Source: Coriobacteriia bacterium
Lineage (GTDB): Bacteria; Actinomycetota; Coriobacteriia; Anaerosomatales; PHET01
Assembly (NCBI GenBank): GCA_034370385.1
Contig: JAXMKZ010000041.1
Location: 1-64,000 of the forward strand
Direction: 5' to 3'
Length of the DNA stretch: 64,000 bases
Both the position numbers and the translations under genes were made by a program. Below, piece after piece: positions 9,038 to 18,606 of the stretch. The notes under the pieces were generated by a model. That model was not told where the DNA came from and made no database searches. It was given only the letters and a program-made list of their open reading frames with translations. Position 1 is the first letter of the stretch, and the number at the start of each line of letters is the position of its first letter.

Positions 9038-11023
9038 GTGAAGCGCGATATCACCCTCAGGCAGCGCCTTATGATCAGCTACGTCATTTCGGCGCTCATC
9101 CCGCTCTCCGTCGCGATGTTCGTGGCCACTCCGTGGTTCAGGAGCGCCACGGGCGAGCAGGCGCAGAGCACGCTCGAGACCCACGCCACGGTGATGAGGT
9201 CCTCGTTTGATGATCGGCTTCAGGATCGAGGCGACCAGGTGGGCTCCATCGCCCGGTTGTTCCGTGACGCGAAGCTTCAGTCCGATGCTGAGATATCAGA
9301 TGAGCTCGGCCGTCAGTCGGCGACCTTGGGCTTCGACTACCTGATGTTCGTCGACCGGCAGGGCACCGTGCGCGCGTCGACGGAGGGGCTTGAGGCCCGT
9401 CGACTGGGGTGGGGTGCGGTAGAGCGTTTGCGCAGCTCCCGCGATCCGCAGGCGTTCGTCGCCATCGTCCCGGCGCGCGAGCTGCAGTCCCTCGGCGCGA
9501 CAAGCGGGCTCGACATCGAGGCGAAGGAGACCGACGGCGGCACGGTCGTGCCGACCGAGGCAGATGGCGCACTCGCGCTCGTGGCCTTGGCCCCCGTCGC
9601 CACAGACACGGGTTCCGTCGGTACCCTCGTGGGCATCGAACTTCTCAAGGGCGACAACGCCCTGGTGGACTCCGTGGTGAACAAGGTCGGCGGTGTGGCC
9701 ACGGTGTTCCAGAATGGCGTCCGAGTGGCGACCACCGTGCAGAACGATGCTGGCGAGCGAGCTGTCGGCACGGTCATCTCCGACAAGGTCCGAGCCGCCG
9801 TGTTGGAGACGGGAAAGCCCTTCCGCGGTGAGGCGTTCGTGGTGAACCGCGACTACTTCGCCGCCTACGAGCCGCTCATCGATCCTGACGATGCGGTGGT
9901 CGGCATGCTCTTCGTGGGATTGGACAAGACGCCGTACGACGCGGCGTCGAACGCCTTCTCGTGGGCCATGGGCATGGTAGTGCTCTTCGGCGTGGTTGTG
10001 GCAGTGCTCTTCGCCTGGTTCATATCGAACGCGCTCGCGCGACCGGTCGTGGCCGTTGGTACCGCGGCGAATCAGGTGGCGTCAGGCGACCTGACTGTAC
10101 AGGTCCCCGAGAAGGGCTTCCTCGAGGCCCGTATCACGGGAGCCGCGTTCAACAAGATGACGATCAGCCTGCGAGGGCTCATCGGCAGCGTCAGTTCGTC
10201 GGTCACCAGTCTGGATTCGGTCGCCACACAGATCGCACAGTCGTCCAATCTCGAGGCTGAAAGCGCAACGTCGCAGGCATCATCGGTTGCCGAGGCCACG
10301 GCGACGATCGAGGAGTTGGATCGATCCTTTGCGGCGGTTGCGGACGGCGCACGGCGGGTGCTCGAGATCGCGGAGGACTCGCTCGAGACGGCCGAGAGCG
10401 GCCGTGAGGCGGTCGAGGGTGGACTTGGGCATGTCGAGCGACTCGCAGGCGGCGCGCAGGTCGTGCTCTCCGCGGCGGGCAGCTTGAATGCGGTGGCTGA
10501 AGATATCGGGCAGGTCACCTTCGTCATCGGCTCGATCGCCGAACAGACCAAGATTCTCGCGCTGAATGCGGCGATCGAAGCGGCGCGCGCGGGCGAGGCG
10601 GGCAAGGGGTTCGGCGTGGTCGCGACAGAGATTCGCACCCTGGCCGATTCGGTATCCACGTCCATCGGTCGCATCGGGGCGCTCGTCCAAAGCATCCAAG
10701 ACGCGAGCCGCGAACTGGCGGCGAGCGCTGAGGCGCAGGCGGAGCTCGGCTCCAGCACGGTAGCCGAGACAGGACGCACCCGCGACAAGTTCGATGAGAT
10801 CTACGAGCGCATGCACAAGACCGCCCTTGCCGCCCGCGAGATCGCTACAGCCGCTTCGCAGCAGCAGTCCGCCGCGCGTCAGATCGTGGACGTGATGCAG
10901 CAAGTATCTGCGGGCGTGACGAGTAACGCCGCGTCCGCGCAGCAGCTGGCGCAGTCCGCGGCGTCGGTCAAGACCGAGGCAAGCAAGCTTGCAGGTGGGC
11001 TTCAGGGCTTCAAGACCGACTGA
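9038..11023 (+). CDS. Methyl-accepting chemotaxis protein with Cache sensor
   Basis: This 661-aa receptor begins at GTG 9038 after GGGGGAGGGA; upstream in-frame codons run through the opposing gene and look non-coding. Residues about 15-38 form TM1, about 40-290 an extracellular single-Cache domain, about 310-335 TM2, followed by HAMP and the signalling domain. The signalling hairpin tip is the highly conserved [20 protein letters not shown]. The ligand cannot be read from the sequence. It is followed after 3 nt by a LytS-type histidine kinase. No che or flagellar genes are in the window. Confidence 0.93.
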   Translation: MKRDITLRQRLMISYVISALIPLSVAMFVATPWFRSATGEQAQSTLETHATVMRSSFDDRLQDRGDQVGSIARLFRDAKLQSDAEISDELGRQSATLGFDYLMFVDRQGTVRASTEGLEARRLGWGAVERLRSSRDPQAFVAIVPARELQSLGATSGLDIEAKETDGGTVVPTEADGALALVALAPVATDTGSVGTLVGIELLKGDNALVDSVVNKVGGVATVFQNGVRVATTVQNDAGERAVGTVISDKVRAAVLETGKPFRGEAFVVNRDYFAAYEPLIDPDDAVVGMLFVGLDKTPYDAASNAFSWAMGMVVLFGVVVAVLFAWFISNALARPVVAVGTAANQVASGDLTVQVPEKGFLEARITGAAFNKMTISLRGLIGSVSSSVTSLDSVATQIAQSSNLEAESATSQASSVAEATATIEELDRSFAAVADGARRVLEIAEDSLETAESGREAVEGGLGHVERLAGGAQVVLSAAGSLNAVAEDIGQVTFVIGSIAEQTKILALNAAIEAARAGEAGKGFGVVATEIRTLADSVSTSIGRIGALVQSIQDASRELAASAEAQAELGSSTVAETGRTRDKFDEIYERMHKTALAAREIATAASQQQSAARQIVDVMQQVSAGVTSNAASAQQLAQSAASVKTEASKLAGGLQGFKTD

Positions 11024-11026
11024 CGG

Positions 11027-12451
11027 GTGGCGGCCCGTGCCGCCGCGAACGCTTCGAGGGGAATCACGCTGCCGCTGCCCGAGGACATCGAAGACAGGAT
11101 GCTCGTCCTCGGCGGCGGACTGCCGTCGGTACGTCGGCAGAACTGGGCCGACATTCTTATGCTCGTTCTGGTCATCGCGCTGGGCACCGCGGCCATCTGG
11201 GGGACGCTCGCCGGCGTGACGAACCTGGTCGTCGAGGCGGCGGTGCTCGGGTTGGTGGCGGTCTCGTTCTCCGGAGTGTATCGCCGGATGATGTCGCGGC
11301 CCGATCACGTGCGGGCGCTCCAGTCCGACCGGATGCTCAAGATCGCGAACGAGTCGCTTCCGTTTCTGAGCCACGGCCTGAACCCGGAATCCGCCGGCGA
11401 GGTCTGTCGCATCGTCTTGGCCGAAAGCGCATCGGCTGCCGTGGCCATCACCGATGCTGACACCGTCTTGGGGTTTGCCGGAGTGGGAGAGGAGCACCAC
11501 CACGTCGGAGGCCCCATCATCACCCGCGCGACGCACGAGGCGCTTAGTGACGACGAGCCGCGGATCCTGCACACCAAGGAAGAGATCGGCTGCCCCGAGC
11601 CGACCTGTCGGCTACGCGCGGCGATCGTCGTGCCGCTTGAGCAGCGAGACAGGCCCGTCGGCACGCTGAAGTTCTACTACACCTCCGACAAGTACCTGAA
11701 CGAGACCCAGCTGGCGATGGCAGAGGGGCTTGCGCGGCTGCTCTCCACGCAGTTGGAGCTGGCCGAGCTTGAGTACCAGACCGATCTGGCGCGCGAGATG
11801 GAACTCAAAGCACTACAGGCGCAGATCAACCCGCACTTCCTGTTCAACACCATCAACACCATCGCCGCGTTCATCCGTACCGACCCGATTGAGGCCCGAC
11901 GTCTGCTGCGGAACTTCGGCTCCTTCTACCGCCGAACGCTCGAGCAGGCCAACAACCTCGTCACCGTCGAGCGGGAGCTTGAGTTCGTGCGCATGTACCT
12001 TGAACTGGAGCAGGCGCGCTTCGGTGATCGTCTCGCGATCGAGTACGACGTTGACGACGAAGCGCTGGCTCAGTCGCTGCCGGCATTCATGGTGCAGCCG
12101 CTCGTGGAGAACGCGATCGGTCACGGCATGAGACCTGACGGGTCCACCCTCACCGTGCGCATCACCGGGGCGTGCACGGGTGGCGTGCTCCGTCTGGCGG
12201 TGGCCGACGACGGCATCGGCATTCCGCCGGAGCGCTTGGCGCACATCTTCGAGACCTCCGCCAGCACCGGTCTGGGTATCGCTTTGCGCAACGTCAGGGA
12301 CCGTCTCAAGGGGTACTTCGGCGAGGGCGGTGCGTTCACCATCACGAGTGATTCGGGTGTCGGAACGACGGTCACCCTCGAAATCGCGCCGCTCGCCGCT
12401 AGCCAGGTGCCCTGCGCGCAGCCGGCCGCCGGCAGTCCGGCGGGTCAGTAG
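11027..12451 (+). CDS. LytS/YehU-type sensor histidine kinase with GAF domain
   Basis: A 474-aa kinase. Two membrane helices lie near residues 43-60 and 65-85, followed by a GAF domain (about 105-230) with a CPEPTC segment that could bind a metal or redox group. The His_kinase domain contains the phospho-accepting histidine in QAQINPHFLFNTIN, and a HATPase domain has VENAIGHG and DDGIGIP. Members usually pair with LytTR response regulators, but none is adjacent. The next operon encodes a monocarboxylate-type symporter, a common target of LytS systems, so regulation of that operon is plausible. The GTG start is tentative; ATG 11099 is possible. Confidence 0.9.
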   Translation: MAARAAANASRGITLPLPEDIEDRMLVLGGGLPSVRRQNWADILMLVLVIALGTAAIWGTLAGVTNLVVEAAVLGLVAVSFSGVYRRMMSRPDHVRALQSDRMLKIANESLPFLSHGLNPESAGEVCRIVLAESASAAVAITDADTVLGFAGVGEEHHHVGGPIITRATHEALSDDEPRILHTKEEIGCPEPTCRLRAAIVVPLEQRDRPVGTLKFYYTSDKYLNETQLAMAEGLARLLSTQLELAELEYQTDLAREMELKALQAQINPHFLFNTINTIAAFIRTDPIEARRLLRNFGSFYRRTLEQANNLVTVERELEFVRMYLELEQARFGDRLAIEYDVDDEALAQSLPAFMVQPLVENAIGHGMRPDGSTLTVRITGACTGGVLRLAVADDGIGIPPERLAHIFETSASTGLGIALRNVRDRLKGYFGEGGAFTITSDSGVGTTVTLEIAPLAASQVPCAQPAAGSPAGQ

Positions 12452-12657
12452 CCCCGAATTCGCCGCTCACCAGCGCTTCTTACGCCGCTGACGGTGAGCG
12501 CACGCAGGCCGCGCGCCGCTCACCCGCCTGATGCTGCCGAATGCCGACGCTCTCTCACCGCTGGCAGGTACTTCCTCCCGCTCGCCTCCGCACGCGCCTA
12601 GAGTCCACGTGTCGGCCTGTCCGGTCTACGTGCAATGTGCACAAGGAGGTGAACGAG

Positions 12658-13152
12658 ATGAAGGTCTGCATCAAAGGAGCTGCTGAGCAAGTGAAGATGG
12701 GTGAGATCGACGAGGTGTGTCTCGACGTCGATAAGATCCTTCTCGCTACCGATGGTTCCGAGCCTGCGGTCATGGCGACCCAGTACGCGGTCACACTCGC
12801 CAAGACCTTCAACGCCACCATCAAGGCGATCTTTGTCGATGATGGGGCAGAGAGCCTGCAGCTCCCCGAAGAGAGCGAAGCAGATGACGTGTGGGAAGGT
12901 GCCCACCCGTCGGTCAAGGGCCTCGGCATAGCCAAGGTCATGTGTGAGCGCAACGATATCCCCGTGGAGATCAAGATCATCCACGGCGGCGTCGCGAAGC
13001 GCATCGTCAAGACCGCCGAGGAGATGGGCGCAGATCTCATCGTCCTTGGTGACACCGGCCGAACCGGTCTCAAGCGCCTGGGCATGGGCAGCATCTCTGA
13101 GACCGTCATTCGCGCCTCTTCCATTCCCGTCTTCGTCGTCAAGATCGACTGA
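12658..13152 (+). CDS. Universal stress protein (UspA family)
   Basis: A 164-aa protein starting at ATG 12658 after AAGGAGGTG. After a short N-terminal extension it has the Usp core: KILLATDGSEPA (beta1 with the ATP-contacting aspartate) and the ATP-loop GDTGRTGLKRLGMGSISE, which fits G-X2-G-X9-G(S/T), so it is an ATP-binding member. It is the first gene of an operon with the DUF485 protein and a symporter, an arrangement that suggests the Usp modulates transport or senses energy state. Confidence 0.92.
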   Translation: MKVCIKGAAEQVKMGEIDEVCLDVDKILLATDGSEPAVMATQYAVTLAKTFNATIKAIFVDDGAESLQLPEESEADDVWEGAHPSVKGLGIAKVMCERNDIPVEIKIIHGGVAKRIVKTAEEMGADLIVLGDTGRTGLKRLGMGSISETVIRASSIPVFVVKID

Positions 13153-13174
13153 CGAGAACCCAAGGAGGTGTGAA

Positions 13175-13561
13175 ATGAGCAAGGGCATAACTTCTGAGAA
13201 GGGCCGCGTCGAGACTCTCGGCGGCAAAGTGATCATGCGGGTAGGGACCCACGTTGACACGCTCGAGACCGTCGACGAGGTCTTCAAGGTCCAGCGCAGA
13301 CTGAGTTTCACCTACGGCGCCGTCTTCTTTGCCGTCACGCTGGCCATTCCGGCGGGATCGGTGTGGATTGAGAGCTGGTACGCCACGACCATCTGGGGCG
13401 GCTTCACTCCCAACTACCTGTTCGTCTCGCTGCTCTACTTCGTGTTCCTGTGGGGCATGGCGTGGACGTACTCGGTGCAGGCGGACAAGCTCGACGACAA
13501 GATCAACGACATGGCCGATGCGGCCGAAGCCAAGCTGATGAGGGGCGGTGATGCATCGTGA
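13175..13561 (+). CDS. DUF485-like membrane subunit of the symporter
   Basis: A 128-aa protein starting at ATG 13175 after AAGGAGGTG. It has two membrane helices (about residues 47-68 and 80-100) separated by a short loop, and a helical C-terminal tail. DUF485 proteins are routinely encoded immediately before ActP-type sodium/solute symporters and are thought to be accessory subunits. It overlaps the symporter start by 4 nt, so translation is coupled. Confidence 0.82.
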   Translation: MSKGITSEKGRVETLGGKVIMRVGTHVDTLETVDEVFKVQRRLSFTYGAVFFAVTLAIPAGSVWIESWYATTIWGGFTPNYLFVSLLYFVFLWGMAWTYSVQADKLDDKINDMADAAEAKLMRGGDAS

Positions 13562-15420
13562 ATATGGTCGCAGTGGGTCTCGTTATCGCGCTCATCCTCT
13601 TCACCATCGGACTGTCCATCTTCTCGAGGCGTTTCACCCGCACCACGGCCGACTTCTATCTCGCGGGACGCAAGGTCGGCACGTTCACGAACGCGTCAGC
13701 GATCTCGGGCGACTACCTGTCGGCCGCCTCGTTCCTAGGTGTTGCAGCCGCCGTCTACGCCTCGGGGCTCGACGGTGTGTGGTACGCCGCAGGCTTCGCG
13801 GGCGGCTTCATGGTGGTCGTGCTGTTCATCGCCTCGCCGCTCAGGCGTTTCGGTGAGTACACCGTCGCTGACTTCGCGTTCGGGCGCTTCGGCACCAGCC
13901 GGATGCGTCTGCTGACGGTGCTTGCGGTACTGCTCGTGTCGCTGTTCTATATGGCTCCGCAGATGTTCGGAGCGGGTTCAACGTGGCAGGTGCTCGTCGG
14001 CGCCGGCATGTTCGGTATGGACCCGTACACCACGGGCGTCGTCGTGGTTGCCGCGATCATGATGTTCTACGTCGCGGTCGGCGGCATGAAGGGAACCACC
14101 CTGAACCAGGTGTTCCAGTTCTGGTGGCTCATGTTCGCGATGACTCTGGTTACGATCTTCGCCTTCGGCAGTGGCTTCAGCTATCCGGGCGAGCTCGCGA
14201 AGCAGAGTGAGTCAAAGCTCACCGGCGCCAAGACGATGACCGTCGCTGAGCTCGTCGCCCCCATCAAGGATCCTGCGACAGGTGAACCGGTCATCAACGA
14301 GGAGACCGGCCAGCCCAAGACCGTCTATGACAACGCGAAGGCGACCATGAGCCCCGAGGCGTTCGCCGGGGTCGAGGAGGTCATCGCGGCAGGTGACGAG
14401 ACCGCCAAGGTCGACGTCCTGCTTGGTCAGGCCAACAAGCTCCACAAGTTGCGCACCATGTTGTTCAACGAGCCAGGCCACCGCTACAACCCGCTCGACC
14501 AGTTCTCTATGGTGCTTGCGTTGGTCCTGGGTACGGCTGGCCTGCCGCACATCTTGAACCGGTACTACACCAACCCGTCAGGCAAGGCCGCCCGCCGTTC
14601 CACCTTCTGGGTGCTCGTCTTCATCGGCATCTTCTACATCATCTCGCCGATCGTCGGGCTTGCCAGTCGGAGCATCATCGGCGATGCCGCAGCCAACGGC
14701 ACCTACAACGCGACCGCGCCGCTGGTCGACGGAGTCTTGGTCAAGGCCGATCAGCTGATGCCCACGGTGGGCCTGCTGCTGGGCGGCGACTGGCTGATGG
14801 GCATCGTGACCGCAGGCGCGTTCGCCGCGATGTTCTCGACCATCGGTGGGCTGCTGATTGCTGCGGCGTCCGCAGTCGGCCACGATGTATATGAGAAGTA
14901 CGTGGACAAGAACGCGACTGAGGCCAAGAGGGTTGCTGTGGCCAAGATATCGGTCGTCAGCTTCGCCCTGATCGCGCTTGGTGTCGGTCTGGCCATTCCG
15001 GCCTCCGGTCTGGACAAGGCGTACCCGGCCTTGATCGCCATGATGGTGACCTGGGCGTTTGCGGTCGGCGCATCGGCCTTCGTGCCGGTGCTTGTGACCG
15101 GCGTCTGGTGGAAGGGCACGACCGAGAAGGGCGCGCTGGCCGGCATGTTCGTCGGCCTGTCCAGCTCGATCCTGATCATCTTCATGAACATCCTCATGCA
15201 GCTGAAGGTCATTCCTGCGACCGGTCTGCTCGGCTTTCTCGGGGCGTTGACCTTCCCGGTCATCTTCACCTTCCCGCTTGCGCTGTTCACGATCATCATC
15301 GTGAGCAAGATCGACGGCAAGGTGCCCGACAACATCGACGAGATCTGGATGCGCATCCACGGTACTGCCAGCGAGCGTCACGAGCGTGACGTCGAGTCCG
15401 GCAAGGTAAGCCCCGTGTAG
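13558..15420 (+). CDS. Sodium:solute symporter, acetate/monocarboxylate type
   Basis: A 620-aa SSS-family transporter close to ActP and the VC_2705 subfamily. It has about 13 membrane helices and the family segments TTADFYLAGRKVG, AISGDYLSAASFLG and FAAMFSTIGGLLIAAASAVG. A roughly 90-residue hydrophilic insert (around residues 220-310) sits between membrane segments, as in the VC_2705 type. The probable substrate is acetate or another short-chain carboxylate, taken up with sodium. GTG at 13558 overlaps the preceding stop. Two hairpins follow as terminators. Confidence 0.9.
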   Translation: MNMVAVGLVIALILFTIGLSIFSRRFTRTTADFYLAGRKVGTFTNASAISGDYLSAASFLGVAAAVYASGLDGVWYAAGFAGGFMVVVLFIASPLRRFGEYTVADFAFGRFGTSRMRLLTVLAVLLVSLFYMAPQMFGAGSTWQVLVGAGMFGMDPYTTGVVVVAAIMMFYVAVGGMKGTTLNQVFQFWWLMFAMTLVTIFAFGSGFSYPGELAKQSESKLTGAKTMTVAELVAPIKDPATGEPVINEETGQPKTVYDNAKATMSPEAFAGVEEVIAAGDETAKVDVLLGQANKLHKLRTMLFNEPGHRYNPLDQFSMVLALVLGTAGLPHILNRYYTNPSGKAARRSTFWVLVFIGIFYIISPIVGLASRSIIGDAAANGTYNATAPLVDGVLVKADQLMPTVGLLLGGDWLMGIVTAGAFAAMFSTIGGLLIAAASAVGHDVYEKYVDKNATEAKRVAVAKISVVSFALIALGVGLAIPASGLDKAYPALIAMMVTWAFAVGASAFVPVLVTGVWWKGTTEKGALAGMFVGLSSSILIIFMNILMQLKVIPATGLLGFLGALTFPVIFTFPLALFTIIIVSKIDGKVPDNIDEIWMRIHGTASERHERDVESGKVSPV

Positions 15421-15431
15421 CACGCGGTTTC

Positions 15432-15461
15432 GCCCGGGGTGTCCTCGTAAGCACCCCGGGC
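15432..15461 (+). terminator. Terminator after the symporter operon
   Basis: A perfect 10-bp stem GCCCGGGGTG at 15432-15441 pairs with 15452-15461, 12 nt after the stop. A second small stem (AGCCGCC/GGCGGCT, 15465-15485) follows at once. Neither has a T tract. Confidence 0.65.
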
Positions 15462-15494
15462 TTCAGCCGCCTTCTCTCGGCGGCTAAGCCGACC

Positions 15495-15531
15495 GCAGGT
15501 CCCCGACCACCCACCCTGGTCGGGGACCTGC
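15495..15531. terminator. Bidirectional hairpin between convergent genes
   Basis: A perfect 15-bp stem (GCAGGTCCCCGACCA at 15495-15509 pairing with 15517-15531, 7-nt loop) lies between the convergent symporter and minus-strand 776-aa genes. It can act on both strands. Confidence 0.7.
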
Positions 15532-15545
15532 GCGTCACCAGGGCC

Positions 15546-17876
15546 TCAGCGCAACGGGTGGGTGTAGGCGCCGATGGGACGCTCGGAGAGCGGGACCATC
15601 GAGTCGACGAACCTTGTCCGGACCGTGCGCCCGCACCGCATCGATCCGAGATGCGCTGCTTCACTGGCGACGCGGTCGCGAGTGTCGACGCTCGCCTCGG
15701 CGAACAGGTGCACCAGCACCTCAGGCTCCGAGCACGTCAGCACGTCCCAGATGCCTGCGATGCGGCCGTTCACGAGCACGACGGACGTGACGTGGCGTGC
15801 GGCATCGAACACATAGGGCCGCGCGGCGTCGTCGAGGAAGCGCGAGCGGTCGGTGTAGCTCAGGATCAGCGGGTCGAGTGTCGGCAGGAGCGCTACTGCG
15901 GAACCGTCGGTCAAAGAGGCGCGCTCCAGCTCCTCAGCGTCAGCCACGTGCATGAGCCACGTGCCCTCGTGTCCTCGCAGGGTGATCTCGGTCAGCTCGT
16001 CTTCGAGCGCATTGAACGCGCGCCGCACGCGCTTGAGGTCCATTCCCGTCCACCACGCGGCATCGCGCGCGCTCACGGGACCGAACCCGCGGACATAGGC
16101 GCGCAGCAGTTCAGCTCGCGCGTCGTCCTCACTGATGCGTCCCAGTGCGATGTCGGGAAACACCTGAGCGAAGGGCGCGAACGTCTGCACACGTCCGAAG
16201 CGCCCGTCTCGGGGCGCGCATCGAGCAAGTGACGCCTCGGCGCACATGAGTGTGACCACCGCGGCTAGGTCGACGTTGGGCCGCAGCCTCTCGCGCAGCT
16301 CTGCCGTTGTGAGGGGCTTCTCGGCCGTGGCGTCCAGCACCTGCGCGGCGATTCGCTCGTAGTCGGAAGAGACGATACCCCGCGATTTCACGAAGTCCCT
16401 GGCGAAGCGCGTCACCTGTCGCGTGCTGGCGGCGTGGACGATCGGCACCAGGTCGCGCCGCACCGCGTAGAGGACGCCGCGCATGCACCTGATCCGGACG
16501 AGGGATCCGCGCTCGTCGAGTGCACGGTCGAGCGCCGCAGGCTCGAAGTTCGGCAGGCGCGCGGCGAGTGACAGGTACGGCGTCGCGGGATCGGCGGCGG
16601 TGAAGCCCACGATGTCGCCCGCGAGCGATTCGATGCTCGCCGGCTCCCACGGCGTGTTGAGGTGCTGTCGGGTCAGCACGCGCGGTAGGACACGGGCGGG
16701 GTCGTAGCTGCGTGTCCGCGGCACCGGGCAAGCGGTCGAGCGTGCGGCCTCATCGGGGCGGGCGCCGAGGGGGCGTGAGCTCGGCAGCGCGGCGACATCG
16801 ACGGCGGCGATACGGCCCGCGAGCGGAGCGAGGCGAGCGAGTACCGCGAGCACGCGAGCGGTCGCATAGGGCGAGGGCTCGCCGCGCCGCCCGAAGCTGA
16901 AGCGCCCGAAGCCGCAGTGTGTGCGCACGGGCGAGACGCGGCCGTCCGCGCCGACGTTGTGGCTGACGAGCGCGGCGGCGATCTGGGCAGTGGCGATAGC
17001 GTCGGCGTCGTCATCGGCGCCGCCATCCCAGACCTCGGGGAAGCGCGACACAACATCGAGCACGGCAAGGGCGTCGTACCAGAACGACGGCCATTTCACC
17101 GTCTTGAACTGGTAGCCGTGCCCGAAGTCGTAGGGCCGTTCTTCGGCGCGCAGACGCCAGAAGGCAAGCAGCGTCCGCGCGGCATCGGAGGCCCAGGCAG
17201 GGCGCTGGTCTGCCGGAACGTGCGCCAACGCGCGGGCGGCCTCGAGGGTCACTTGCGGGCAGGCATCGGTGCGCCGGACGGTGAAGTCGATCAGCGGCCG
17301 CTTCTCCGGCAGGCAGCGCCACCCGCGACCCTGCGGAGACTCTGACGAGTCGCCGGCCAGCCGCTTGAGCGCTGCGGTGACCCGGGCATCGTTTGACCGG
17401 CCCAGCCGCAACGCCACATCGAGAATGGCGTTCGAATCGCAGGTGACAGCGCCGCGCTCGGGCTTGGGCCGGGCGGCCAGTGACTCCGGTATCACGAAGC
17501 GGCCGTGCCGGTCCCGGCTCGAAAGCATCGCGTCGAGCAGGGCGTCCAGACTGTCGTCGTCGCCCGCTCGAACTCCGAGGTCGGCGAGCAGCCCTAGCCG
17601 GTTGGGTGCGAACAGCGGGTTGTGGTGATCCGAGACTGACCCGGAGGATCCCCATGCCGGAAGCTCGGCGATCAGAGTGCGCACGGCGGGATCCCCGACC
17701 ACCTGAAGGCGCGCCGCCACTACTGACGGGTCGCCAGCGTCTCGCCCCAGGACTTCCGTGAGGACGAGCCACGTCGCGATCGGTTCGCCGGAGCCCATGA
17801 TCCATGGCAGCGGATCGGCGGGAAGCACGCCTGCGCTGACGAGGGCTGAGACTGCGGAGTTCGTGGTCGAGCACAT
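15546..17876 (-). CDS. Alpha-toroid plus HTH_42 (AlkX/AlkZ-like) fusion protein
   Basis: A 776-aa protein read from ATG 17876. The N-terminal half (about residues 1-370) looks like an alpha/alpha-toroid of the prenyltransferase/squalene-cyclase repeat type, with KTVKWPSFWYDALAVLD. The C-terminal half is a winged-helix HTH_42 family domain, shown by LTRQHLN, YVRGFGPVSARDAAWW and LLPTLDPLILSYTDR. That family includes the AlkZ/YcaQ DNA glycosylases that unhook alkylated bases, so a role in DNA damage repair is possible. The catalytic QxQ/QxD motif is not obvious here. A GCCCC/GGGGC stem (17889-17902) lies in the leader. The gene is divergent from lemA. Confidence 0.75.
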   Translation of the reverse strand: MCSTTNSAVSALVSAGVLPADPLPWIMGSGEPIATWLVLTEVLGRDAGDPSVVAARLQVVGDPAVRTLIAELPAWGSSGSVSDHHNPLFAPNRLGLLADLGVRAGDDDSLDALLDAMLSSRDRHGRFVIPESLAARPKPERGAVTCDSNAILDVALRLGRSNDARVTAALKRLAGDSSESPQGRGWRCLPEKRPLIDFTVRRTDACPQVTLEAARALAHVPADQRPAWASDAARTLLAFWRLRAEERPYDFGHGYQFKTVKWPSFWYDALAVLDVVSRFPEVWDGGADDDADAIATAQIAAALVSHNVGADGRVSPVRTHCGFGRFSFGRRGEPSPYATARVLAVLARLAPLAGRIAAVDVAALPSSRPLGARPDEAARSTACPVPRTRSYDPARVLPRVLTRQHLNTPWEPASIESLAGDIVGFTAADPATPYLSLAARLPNFEPAALDRALDERGSLVRIRCMRGVLYAVRRDLVPIVHAASTRQVTRFARDFVKSRGIVSSDYERIAAQVLDATAEKPLTTAELRERLRPNVDLAAVVTLMCAEASLARCAPRDGRFGRVQTFAPFAQVFPDIALGRISEDDARAELLRAYVRGFGPVSARDAAWWTGMDLKRVRRAFNALEDELTEITLRGHEGTWLMHVADAEELERASLTDGSAVALLPTLDPLILSYTDRSRFLDDAARPYVFDAARHVTSVVLVNGRIAGIWDVLTCSEPEVLVHLFAEASVDTRDRVASEAAHLGSMRCGRTVRTRFVDSMVPLSERPIGAYTHPLR

Positions 17877-17945
17877 GGTCACATGATAGCCCCGCGTGGG
17901 GCGGTTTTGCGCGGCGACAGGTGCGCGTATGGAGCAAGAACGCAG

Positions 17946-17976
17946 TTGGGCACTACGGCCGCCGCGCCGATATACT
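17946..17976 (+). promoter_or_regulatory. Possible lemA promoter
   Basis: TTGGGC (17946-17951) and TATACT (17971-17976) are separated by 19 nt, upstream of lemA. TATACT is also the -10 of two tRNA-Ser genes in this window. Confidence 0.4.
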
Positions 17977-18030
17977 CTTTGTACGCTGCACTCGAAGGGG
18001 AGAGCGGTCATCCGGGGAGGGAGTCGTCAC

Positions 18031-18597
18031 GTGGGCAAGAAAGGCACGCTCATCGCCGTCATCGCTACGGTAGTGGTACTCGCGATGTGGCTCATCGGCA
18101 TGTACAACGGACTGGTCCAGCAGGATCAAGAAGTGAAGACCCAGTGGGCGCAGATCGAAAACCAGCTCAAGCGCCGTGCGGATCTCATCCCCAACCTCGT
18201 CGAGACGGTCAAGGGCTTCGCGGCCCAGGAGAAGGAAATCATCGGCCAGATCACCGCCGCGCGCGCGGCACTCTCCGGCGCCGGCACCCCGGCCGAGGCC
18301 GCCGAGGCGGACGCGGCGCTCACGAGCGCATTGGGTCGCCTTCTGGTGGTTGTCGAGGCGTACCCGAATCTCAAGAGCGACCAGACGTTCATCCGGCTCA
18401 TGGACGAGCTGTCCGGAACTGAGAACCGCATCGCCGTGGCCCGCAAGGACTACAACGACGTGGTGAAGGTCTACAACGTGAAGGTGCGCACCTTCCCGAC
18501 CAACGTCATCGCCCCGATGTTCGGCTTCGCGCTGGCGGACTACTTCGAGATCACGGATGCCGAAGCGCAGACGCCTCAAGTCGATTTCGGCAAGTAG
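18031..18597 (+). CDS. lemA: LemA family protein
   Basis: A 188-aa LemA protein, normal in length. It starts at GTG 18031 after GGGGAGGGAG. There is one N-terminal membrane helix (about residues 5-25) and a long helical-bundle domain with the signature RRADLIPNLVETVKGFA and YPNLKSDQTFIRLMDEL. The ending FADYFE-like segment and AQTPQVDFGK are family-typical. LemA proteins are commonly encoded next to TPM-domain proteins, as here (9-nt gap). The function is unresolved; links to envelope stress and secretion have been proposed. Confidence 0.93.
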   Translation: MGKKGTLIAVIATVVVLAMWLIGMYNGLVQQDQEVKTQWAQIENQLKRRADLIPNLVETVKGFAAQEKEIIGQITAARAALSGAGTPAEAAEADAALTSALGRLLVVVEAYPNLKSDQTFIRLMDELSGTENRIAVARKDYNDVVKVYNVKVRTFPTNVIAPMFGFALADYFEITDAEAQTPQVDFGK

Positions 18598-18606
18598 GCG
18601 ATAGCG

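Noticed and set aside
10280-11572. A 430-codon minus-strand open frame opposite the chemoreceptor and kinase
   Set aside because: Arg/Asp/Gly-rich shadow spanning the junction of two clear genes.
12452-12657. Repeated CCGCTCACC/CGGTGAGCG words before the Usp gene as LytTR-type sites
   Set aside because: Spacing is irregular and orientation mixed, and the words do not match the LytTR consensus well enough.
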